This document shows, piece after piece, positions 55,056-64,000 of a stretch of DNA of 64,000 bases. The stretch spans positions 70,114,001-70,178,000 of the forward strand of contig CP142459.1 in NCBI GenBank assembly GCA_038049695.1, given 5' to 3'. This stretch comes from Cinnamomum chago (lineage: Eukaryota; Streptophyta; Magnoliopsida; Laurales; Lauraceae). Numbering within the stretch: the first letter of the stretch is position 1; every line of letters begins with the position of its first letter. The notes below the pieces were generated by a model, which was not told the origin of the DNA, did not search any database, and was given only the letters and a program-made list of their open reading frames with translations. The position numbers and the translations under genes were made by a program.

Positions 55056-56929
55056 GGATTAAAGGAGAAGGACTTAACTTTAAAAAGATATAACTTTTTC
55101 TACAGCTAGAGAGCATATGCTTTTCGCGGACTCAATCACAAGGAATTCTTGATTCGAAATAACTCACTACTCCTTCACTAAACCTTGTTTTCATAATCAA
55201 TTACAATCACTCTTTATTCAAATCTTACTGGATCGAGCTTTGAGATTTGTATCATTTAGTTAAAGCCCTGCCCAAATATTAAATGGGCCCAGATTATATA
55301 TATATATATATATATATCTATATATATAGGCCTGGCCTTAAGCTGATTGCCCCTAGATCAGGACTGAGCTGGCCCAGCTCATGAGCACCCCTGATAAGCG
55401 GATAAGCCAAAGCTCGTTCAAGCTCGCTTTATTTATCGAGCCAAAACTTTAGGCTTGGACTCAGCCCTTGGGTATAAAAGTAACGCCTTAGGCAAGCTCA
55501 GTTGCAAAATATATACACAGCCTTGTGTTAAATATGTCGGACTGAGCTGTTCCTTTAAGCAAAAATAAGCCCAAGCCCAGACCATTTAATAAATAGGCAA
55601 GGATTATAGGGGTGACTACAATCCATGGGCCTAAAAACGAGCCAGAAATCCAGCCCAATGAGGACTGAAGTTGGCTCAATTAGGCCATGATCACCCCTAG
55701 CCAATTTGGGTAAATAATGCTGACTCTATATTTCACTTAGGGTCTATTTGATTTGCATTAGATTACTTAAGAATTCACTATCAAATGAGCTCCGCCAAAA
55801 GTTTAGTAAAGAGGTGAGGTGTCCCCAACTAGTGGAGGGGAGTTGAGGGGTAAAGGATATGGTGGGGATGTAGAACATACCTGACTTTCCTAGGTGTTAA
55901 ATTATATATGATGGTCGGGTTTCTATTTCTTATCTTCATTTGATTCAATTTCCATAAAAGGGCAAGATATCTGATAATCATTTTTATATATTCAAATTGG
56001 GTTTTTAGTAGCCCACCACATAAATAAATGAAAAAAAATCTGGGTCTTTAGTTTTAACTAGTTATGGCCTGAAAAACAAATAGGTAGAACTAATTGAATT
56101 TGTAGGGACTTAAAGACTTGCATTTCTTAGGATTTGTTTTTTGTGTTACGTGGATTTCTCTATCTACAAGAGAGACGAATCCTATATTCCTACGCCTCCT
56201 AAAGAAAATTTATGTCACACCAAATTACGAAATAATTGGGCAAACAAAAAAGTCGAATAATTTTTGTCTCTATCACATAATCCTCTTTTTGCATAAATGC
56301 ACCAAAGAGTGGTTTAAGAGCGATGGCTTGAATATCCAAAAATTGACAATAAAAAAATCTCACCTGTTATAATGGAAAATAAATACCAAGGTGTCAATCA
56401 CCCTTACTAAATCAAATCTTAGAAAACTCAGAATCTCCCTCCACATTTCCACCTTAGAAGTTAAAAACTGGACCCTAGCTTGGATCACCAGGTTGAATTT
56501 TCTTATGTTGGAGGGCTAAGTGAGGAATTGCTACTCTCTAGCTAGCTATGATTTATGAACTCTCTCTTCTTATTACTCAAAATTAACCTTGACAGCTAAC
56601 TAAACGGTTAGGTTTGCCTTATCCCCCTTTCAAAATTTAGCTCTATCCTCGTCTATTTCCAAGTGAAATGGGATTTGGATGCCCATACCTCAAATTCAAA
56701 TTCATAAGCCACTGGATAAAGAAGTGGGCCCAAATGAGCGTCCCACCAAAACCAATGCATGACCACCGGACCACTAAGTTGGCACCCATCCAAATAGACT
56801 GAACCATTGATGACCCATTTTCATCCTTACCATCAATAAAGCCGGCGTGGTAGGGCATGGCCCCTTTTTATGCCTTCATCTGCAGGGTCCCACATTTTGA
56901 AATTTCTTCTTATCCCAAAAACTTCAGGC
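55056..56929. other. Intergenic DNA with a (TA)n tract and MITE-like block
   Basis: A (TA)n simple repeat occupies about 55295-55328. The block 55329-55690 is rich in GGCC/AGCTC words and is bounded by GGCCTGG and CACCCCTAGCC, resembling an old hAT-type MITE. No gene recognised in the remainder. Confidence 0.45.
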
Positions 56930-57304
56930 TAGGTATGTAAATGGGTATCCGATTTTTCGATTACTAGGAGGTTTCGACCTGTTAAAAACCGGGTCTGGGT
57001 CCTTATTTAGGACCCGATAAGTAAATGGGTCCGGATTCGGTTCCATCTTAGTTCGGACCCATGGATCCGAGACTTGACATATTACCTTAATTTTTGAAAA
57101 TCTCTCCTAAAAGTTATGTTTTTTTAATATCATTCTCCACCTAAACCCGAACTCAAATTCCAACCCGTTCCATATATGATTCTGGTTTCGATTCCGAAGC
57201 CAAGAAATCGGTTCCGGGTTCGGATCCGATTCCACATTTTCTTTAACGGTTTTGGTTCCAAGTCCAACATGGACCCGGACCAAAACCGACCCGTTTACAA
57301 CCCT
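56930..57304. mobile_element. hAT-type MITE, opposite orientation to 48192-48507
   Basis: The right end ACCCGTTTACAACCCTA is the complement of the left end of the 48192 copy. The left end reads TATGTAAATGGGTATCC. Internal blocks such as ATTACCTTAATTTTTGAAAA match the inverse of the other copy. The TAGGTA flanks on both sides suggest a target duplication, but it is imperfect over 8 bp. Confidence 0.7.
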
Positions 57305-57547
57305 ATAGGTAGCTCAGCATCCAGGCCTACAGGATCCAAACATCAATGGACGGCAAGTGCCCAGATTAAAAGGTCATGAGTGGCCCCACACACGCGTGCC
57401 AAGTCAACACATGTGCTTCGAGAATCCCTACGCCTCTCACAGCAAGGAAAACCCAAGTCAGATCTCTCTCTCTCTCGCTCTCTCCTTCTGTTTCTGATTC
57501 CCGCTGAAAGGAAAACTTACATAATAAAACGACAAGAACCATTTCCA

Positions 57548-57573
57548 CTCTCTCTCTCTCTCTCTCTCTCTCC
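57548..57573 (+). repeat. (CT)n microsatellite in the GAUT leader
   Basis: An uninterrupted CT run ends about ten bases before the GAUT start codon, in the probable 5' UTR. A second, shorter CT block lies at 57463-57485. Confidence 0.8.
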
Positions 57574-57583
57574 CGACCGAGCG

Positions 57584-60500
57584 ATGGGATTTGGCTGCAG
57601 AAGCTTATGCAGCTACAGATTTCTCCTTCTCTCTTCTCTCCAGGTAAGAAATCAACTCCATCTCCATCTCTCTTTCACTTCTCTCTCCTGCTTTTTCTTC
57701 AATCACACTGCAGTTCTTGCTTTCAGATCTCAACAGCTCTCGATTATTTCTCAGATCTTGCTCCATTTCATGTTTTCTTCTTCGATTTCGTTCGATTCTC
57801 ATCTATCTTGATGAAACTCTATCCAGATTGCCTCAGATTTGAGTTTCATCTTTACTTAGGGTTTGTTTTCTGATTTTCTTTGTTACTTCATCTTTGCGAA
57901 GTTAGGAACTTGATCTGATTTATGCGTGATCGCTGATGTAGAGGATTTTGATTTCGGGATTCATGCGCGTGCAGTTTGGTGAATGATCATTCGTCGTGTG
58001 CTGGGAATGCCGATCCTGGTTAGGACTTTTGAGTGCTTTGGATGATGTCGAGCTTTAGATTCGAGAGATCTCCGGTTTTCTCTTATTTCAGTGTCGATTT
58101 GTGGAATGCGTGTTCTTTTTTTTTTTTTTTTGGTTGCTGTCACTAGATTACGGTTTTCTGTGATTGCTCTAAGGATGTTGATTAGGAGTTTGTGATGTTG
58201 GATTTAGAGTTCTTGCGATTGGAAGACTGTGATTTAGAAATTTGATCTGATTTAGGCGCGATCACTGATGTCTTGGACTCTGACTTCCGAGTTCTTGCCT
58301 GCGTGTGCAATTAGGCAAATGAACAGTTGCTGTGTGCTGGGAATGCCAATTGTAGTTAGGAATTTTGAGTGCATTGGATGATATCTGGCTTTACAATTCG
58401 AGAGATCTCTGGTTCTCTCTGATTTCAGTAATGATGGGTGGAATGCCTGTGCTGTTTGTGCTGTCACTAGATTACTGTTTCTGTAATTGCTCAAATGTAC
58501 TGATTAGGAGTTTGTGATGTTGGATTTAGAGGTCTTGCAATTGAAGGATCGTGAAAAGTTTAGATGTTGTATAACACTGGATAGAAGAATGAGAGTATAT
58601 TATTACTAGGACGGTCTTCTCACTTGAAGCAACACATGCACAAAATGAGCGTACAAGAGATGTGAATGTTAAGGTGAATCTGTGGTAAAACTAGGAAAGG
58701 TAGAATCAGACATGAGCTATTTCGGCAGCATTTAGGTGATAAAATAACAATGGAAAATGGCTCAAAGCAGTAACAATTGATGTATCAGGAAATTATTTTG
58801 TTTAGTCGTTTATGTCAGTTGTTCACTGTTCAAAGCATCAATTTTAAGCTATTTCCTGTTACATTCATGTTGAATGCTGGAAAGCTCTTCACCTGTTAAA
58901 GAGTGATACTGTAGAACCAACCAACCTGTTTCGTCAATTCTATAATATCTGTATCATCGCACAGTTATATGTAAGATTAAAATTGTTCTGTGTTTTAAGC
59001 CATTTCTCAATATATCCATGGTGTACTTTCTGCAGCATGTCCTTGAAGATTAGCTCAAAGTCATGATAGCTCAACCTTGTTCCCATCATTTCGGAAATAT
59101 AAGACATGCATATTTTCTTCCTAGGTTTCTCTGCAATAATACTTTTCAGTATTAAGTTGATTCTTGAACGGTTTTATCTCTCGTCTGCAGTTAGTGACAT
59201 GAGCATGCTGGATAATTCATGTCGTCAATGACCACAAATAGGCTTTTCCATCAAGTTTTTTTTATAACTTTTTATGAATTCCCTACCAAATAGTTTTGCT
59301 TTCTCCTTTTCTGTGTTTCTTTCAGATGTAAGTTTGGCATTTGTTGCAAAATAAATGAATTTCATTTTATATGAGCTTTTCCCAATTTTTTTGTACTCAT
59401 TTTAATGGATCTGATATGGACTGGCATCATGGGTTTGAGGATATTGATGGTGTGCGGATGTTAGAAAATTTTATTATTCCCAATGGTTAAAAAGTACTTG
59501 CCTTTCACAGTGTTCTATGGATGTGAGAAAAATTGATCATGCTTAATTTGTTAAAGTACTTGCTTTTCAATATCCATCTTGTTTCTGCAGGTCACACTCC
59601 TTGTGTTGCTAGTTCGTGCAGAAAATTTGGATGCAGGTTCTCTTATAGTGTCAGATACTCCAAACATGTAAGATTATTGTAGTCCTTAGAAGGGATGGTA
59701 CCTCAGCCATTTGAAAAAAAGCTATGTATAGCTGTTTTAGTGATCTGGTTTTGATATTTGGATTTCTAAACTTTTAGCTAGCAGTATAAGTTGAATTTGT
59801 TTGTACTGATATGAAGAAAATCTAATTTGTGCTTCCGTTAAACACATGTAATGTAATCTTAGGGGCCTAGGGCATGGTGCTTCCTCAGTCATACTTCAAA
59901 GGAGAATGGATGTGTGTGTAGGGAGATTGCTCTTGTGAGAGTTACTCTCATGGTACTATGAGAGTAAGGGGTGGGGGCCCTCACATTTAGGCTGTTGGTT
60001 TTGGATATGGATGTGAGGGCCCCCACCCTTACTCTCATATTACCGTGAGAGTAACTCTCATAGAAGCATCTCCTATATATATATATCCATATTTGGGTTA
60101 AGTTTTACTATGGCTGCTATATAATACAATCCCCCTCCCTTATCTTGGCTTGGGACCGACCATAAAAACTGGCAATGTAGCCGACCCCATTATAGTTGGA
60201 ACAAGGCTTTAATGATGCTGATATGTATAGATATATATATATCGATTTATCTTGCTAATTTTATTCCTCAGTTCTGTTTATTTTGATTTTGTCATAGGGA
60301 AATTGCTACATTTGTTGCATATAAGCATGTACATGCGTGATTATACATGATTATCTAAATTATTTAATATGCTGTTACATCACGCTTTCTTTTGCCTCTA
60401 CAGTCAAAGCAATGCCCGAGGATATCAACGCCCTTCTGATTGTGTGCAATGCAATGAGAAAAAGGTTTTATATGCCCATTAGACCTTTTTTTTCCATATC

Positions 60501-63500
60501 ATTATTATTTTTTAATCCTTTTGTGTTACTTTTAACTGCATTTGTTTACAGATTTTATTATTCTTGGATGTGTTTTCCTTTTCTGGAGTCCCTCCCCGCC
60601 CCCCCCCGCCCCCTCGGGAATATTTAACAATGTAGGTGAAGTGTTTTGACATTCATCAGAAATATTTTGGTGACGTGATAACCCACCCATACCTTCTAAT
60701 GCATGGCGCCCCTTTAAGATAAATTAAATATAAAAAATGTGCTATTTTTTGTGTGCATGACCCATCCAGGAACTAGTTTTTTATTGCATGGTTAGATTCT
60801 TCTTTTAAAGAGATAAAACATAATAATTTGTAAAAATGGAATATGTAATGTGCCCTCGCGTCTAATTCTCTGCCAATGCTATTTATGTGGATCAAGACAA
60901 TTTAGGATGACATGCCTTTTGGATTGACCTTTGTCTCACACAAAAGACTGCCAATTATTGAATTCATAACATGTTTTGATGGACTGTTGCATATAAGCCT
61001 AAAAGTAGGTGCTTAGTTCAGTAATTTCGATAACAGTCAAGTAAGATTTTTGCATTATGCTTGATCGACAAGGTCTCACATGATCTATTGGCTTTTGCAC
61101 ATCATCTGAGTTTTAAGCATGTACCATTGCAGTAAGTGCAGATCATAACTTCCTTGTGGTCTGAATGGTCTCCCAATACCAACCTTCATGGAGTTCTTTC
61201 TTTCACACCCATCAAATTAAGCTTCTACAAACTTGGAGGATGGAAACTCCCACGTATCAGTCCTCCCCAAGGTAGCTCCCTATCCTCCCAAAAGATTGTT
61301 ACCAGCTGCTCCTTAAATCCAAAGCATGAACACCGACTTTTTTGCAGAACCCCAGAGATCACTTTTCTCCTTACTTCAATCACAACTCTGTTTATCAAAT
61401 CAAATCTGTTGCCAATGGTTTGAAAATTCCTCTCCTTCCAAATGGACTAATGGACTATGGTGGAAACAACACCCCAGAGGAGGTTACTACACTGTCTACA
61501 TCAAACTCATCTGCTACATATCAATGAGAGCTTGCATTGACGTTAGTATGACATGGATCACCCCAAATAATCAGAGGAAGGACCCCTAGATAGTTGATCA
61601 TCATCATCTTGTCCTTATCCCGAGTTCCGAACTCTTACTCCCATAGGCCGTCAATATAGCAAACTCATTGGACATTATCCTAAAAATTCTGGGTTATTCT
61701 ATCAATTATGTCCATTTGAATAATTTCGTTCACTGCCATGAAAATAATTTATGTATTTATGTTCAATTGGAAGGAGGTAGCTTTCTGGTAAACAGGGGTC
61801 AGGGCAGTCCCTAGTATCCTCAGTCTTCTGGTTTCCATGTAGCTGAGTAGCTTGTTGTGTTTGAGGATTTAAAGATTGTACTTTTGCTTGTTTTTACCTA
61901 TGTCCGGATCAGTATAATCCTTTTGCATTGATTTCTTTGTTGCTTTCAATGAAAGTTACCATAAAAAAAAAGAAAATAATTTATGTATTTATCAACTAGC
62001 ACTACTATTTTGATGGTAAATAGACTGAATTGAAGAATAACTAATAAGTACTCATCATAAATCACCATCCGATATAGATGTTTGTATATGCTTTAATTGG
62101 TAGATAGACTAACATTGAAGAACAAATAAGAATGGTACATAATATGAAGAAAGAAAAAGGGTTTTAGTGAAGGACAATGATGTTAAAGAAAGGTGGAGAG
62201 AATAGTTTAACTAATAGGAAGGCTTAGGATCGAGAGATGATACTTCGTTAGCTGGACATACTTTCTACAGTAGAATTAGGGTAGCAGAAGAAAAGAAAGC
62301 TAAAGAAAAATGGAGAGAATACTTTAACTAATAGGAGGCTTAGGATCGAGAGAGGATACTTTAACTAATAGGAGGCTTAGGATCGAGAGAGGATACTTCG
62401 TTAGCAGGACATACCTTTTACTGGAGAATTAGGGTTGCAGAAGAGAAGAAAGCATTGGCAAGAATGAAGACAAGAATGAATATGGGGGCAAGATGACATT
62501 CTGATAGAGGCTTGGAAATGGAAATCCTTTTTTTTTAGTCTTGTTTTTTACCATATCATCATCATCTTCAAAGCTTCATCCCGTTTATTTTTGGTTGGCT
62601 TTGTTACTATATTTTTTTACTCATCCACTTTTGGGCTGAACAATGGTTTTCAGCAACCACCAGTCCCTCTTGCACATGCCACATCTGAATTCCAAGGCTT
62701 GTCCATTAAGTTTTTTGGTCCTAACATTTAGGCCAAGGCCAGCCTGCAGACATAACAATGAGGCAGGTCTATGCCCAGTTTGCAAAGAGTAGGCTCTTTT
62801 TGTGTTAAATATGTCATGTCAGGCTGCGTCATGTACTCGGGCTTTTAGATGGACACGTGTTTAAAAATGGGGCTGGGTCCAGCCCAAATCAGGCTAGCCT
62901 GAGCTGTATCAGCACACATGCGACCCTTAACCTGGATATGTCATCTACATCCAGAGGCTTATAATGTTCCTCAAATAAATTGTTCTACATGTCAGGAAGA
63001 TGTAACACAATGAAATTACTGTTATTTGTCCAGGATGTTGACATTATTGTGACATACACGGATGCTTCTGGGGCCATCCAGACGAGCACTATCAAATCAA
63101 AGGACTTATCTCCTTCGTGGGTCTGGGAGGTTCCAGATGATAAGAACCATGGATTGCTAAGGGATAGTAAGGTATAGTATTCTTATTGCAGCATTGATAC
63201 TGAGAAAAATCCATTTATGACAATCTTGTGTCATCGTGCGAATTCATATAATAGCAAGCATGTTTATAATTTAAGAAGGATGCAAATTTCTTTCCATTTT
63301 ATGTCTGCTTTCCAAGTTTCTAATTTATATCCATTGACTGCAACCACATTATACAATTTTCTTCTCTAACTGACTTCCAGGTGCGGGAAGACTTATTCCA
63401 GGAAGGGACGAGCGGATTAGAAGGCAACAATCAGGAATTTACTTATGTACATAGACTTGGAGATGAGCCTGGAGTTCCACCATTTCTAGAGGACAGACTT

Positions 63501-63949
63501 ATCAGCCCACCGAAGCTAAGGCGTCGGGTAAAATGTCAAATGCTTCTATTCCTTCTAAATGTGTGTCTGCATGTGTTTAGGTTGGTAAATGTGTAATGTT
63601 TCGATGCCCTGCAGAAAATGCGGAAAGAAAGAAGAGACATGCGCACTGCAGAACTAATTCGGCAGGACACAGAGGCTGAAAAACAGATGGAGACTGCAGC
63701 CATTGAACGCTCAAAGCAATTTAAGAACAATGTCAAAGGGAAATACAGCATATGGAGGAGAGAATACGACAATCAAAACTCAGATTACACTTTGAAACTT
63801 ATGCAGGATCAAATCATAATGGCGAAAGTATATGGGAGCATAGCTTGGTCCAAGAATGACACTGAGCTCTATGAGACCTTGATGACACAAGTAAAAGAAA
63901 ATCAAAAACTTCTTGGAGAAGCAAACTCAGATGCTGAATTGGATCCAAG
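57584..63949 (+). CDS. GAUT-like galacturonosyltransferase, 5' part
   Basis: Six coding exons agree in phase: 57584-57643, 59591-59667, 60404-60464, 63034-63171, 63381-63527, 63615-63949 (about 272 residues). The last exon ends mid-codon before GT at 63950, so the gene continues off the window. The N-terminus (SYRFLLLSSLQVTLLVLLVR) is a hydrophobic anchor or signal. Diagnostic sequence is in exon 6: KLMQDQIIMAKVYGSIAWSK and ENQKLLGEANSDAELDP, conserved just before the GT8 domain in GAUT proteins (GAUT3/4-like clade). GAUTs transfer galacturonic acid to homogalacturonan in the Golgi. The GT8 catalytic domain itself is not in the window. A (CT)n-rich leader precedes the ATG. Confidence 0.85.
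57910..58560 (+). repeat. ~333-bp tandem duplication in GAUT intron 1
   Basis: TTGATCTGATTTA at 57910 and 58243 start two units. Both contain GTGTGCTGGGAATGCC, TTCGAGAGATCTC, GTCACTAGATTAC and AGGAGTTTGTGATGTTGG in the same order. Only the first has a T-run (58117-58132). Confidence 0.88.
59921..60073. mobile_element. Hairpin MITE in GAUT intron 2
   Basis: The 153-bp element folds almost end to end: GTTACTCTCA and GGGTGGGGGCCCTCACAT on the left arm pair with ATGTGAGGGCCCCCACCC and TGAGAGTAAC on the right, with a ~24-base loop. Outer ends GGGAGAT/GGAGAT are flanked by TA on each side, suggesting a TA target site (Tc1/mariner-Stowaway style). Confidence 0.8.
60125..60220 (+). mobile_element. 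RTE-type LINE 3' tail fragment
   Basis: GTAGCCGACCCCATTATAGT, followed by TGGAACAAGGCTTTAATGATG, is the short tail that I recognise from plant RTE LINEs, ending in a simple repeat. A second copy (ATAGTTGGGACAAGGCTTTG) is at 28014-28033. No coding region remains. Confidence 0.4.
61790..61975 (+). mobile_element. LINE-type 3' tail in GAUT intron 3
   Basis: The sequence CTTTCAATGAAAGTTACCAT followed by an A-run has the form of a plant L1-like LINE 3' end. The left boundary is uncertain and no open reading frame persists. Confidence 0.4.
62190..62480 (+). repeat. Nested tandem repeat in GAUT intron 3
   Basis: TTTAACTAATAGGA(A)GGCTTAGGATCGAGAGA occurs three times, the last two as an exact ~37-bp tandem. 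It is embedded in a larger ~130-bp unit starting GGAGAGAATA and continuing through CTTCGTTAGC(T/A)GGACATAC and AGAATTAGGGT. Confidence 0.85.
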
Positions 63950-64000
63950 GTATTTTAATAGAATTCATTTTGCTTATCAGTTTAACAAAAGGAATTATAA

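Larger units (their letters stand above)
60465..63033 (+). other. GAUT intron 3, 2.6 kb, with retroposon debris
   Basis: It holds a C-run at 60597-60611 and a block at 61136-61600 with overlapping open frames (including GLKIPLLPNGLMDYGGNN) that looks like an inserted exon or cDNA fragment of a protein I do not recognise. A LINE-like tail ends in an A-run at 61964-61972, and a tandem repeat lies at 62190-62480. At 62690-62960 there is a GGCC/AGCC-rich block like the old MITE at 55329. Confidence 0.5.

Overview
The window is nuclear DNA from a flowering plant. Intron-rich genes with GT...AG introns, plant-only families (RKD-type RWP-RK factor, CYP96-type P450, GAUT pectin glycosyltransferase) and dense nested Copia, Gypsy, TRIM and hAT elements all point that way. 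The species cannot be read from the sequence.

Layout. 1-3150: end of a long minus-strand LTR full of GTCGAC palindromes. 3151-7007: non-coding, with a SINE and a LINE tail. 7008-9387: 3' half of a bromodomain gene (+). 11332-11686: a Cassandra-like TRIM carrying 5S rRNA-like sequence. 14823-18707: a four-exon RWP-RK (RKD-type) gene (+) whose last codons lie inside a Copia LTR. 19851-26929: Helitron-like end, RabA exon relic, decayed 4.8-kb Copia element and a solo LTR. 29874-30017: receptor-kinase relic. 31160-34888: Gypsy-like LTR remnant hit by two hAT elements. 35259-36839: intact intronless CYP96-type P450 (-). 37497-41089: complete hAT element with an open 790-codon transposase frame. 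41098-47497: Gypsy LTR and gag, a second GTCGAC-rich LTR, and a 3' Copia fragment. 49122-50891: intronless glycosyltransferase family 92 gene (-). 52770-55055: decayed Copia pol with SINEs. 57584-63949: first six coding exons of a GAUT-like gene (+) running off the right edge.

How the genes relate. The five host genes are independent plant loci, not an operon or cluster: chromatin reader, transcription factor, fatty-chain or alkane P450, cell-wall glycosyltransferase and pectin glycosyltransferase. About half of the window is transposon-derived. Exact target-site duplications date the order of several insertions: hAT into Gypsy LTR twice, hAT next to a Gypsy LTR, and SINE into Copia.

The strongest items for follow-up are the LTR-supplied C-terminus and stop of the RKD gene, the apparently intact hAT element with related non-autonomous elements nearby, the 5S-bearing TRIM, and the palindromic GTCGAC arrays shared by LTRs of different families. 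No prokaryote-like operon, CRISPR array, tRNA or rRNA gene was seen.
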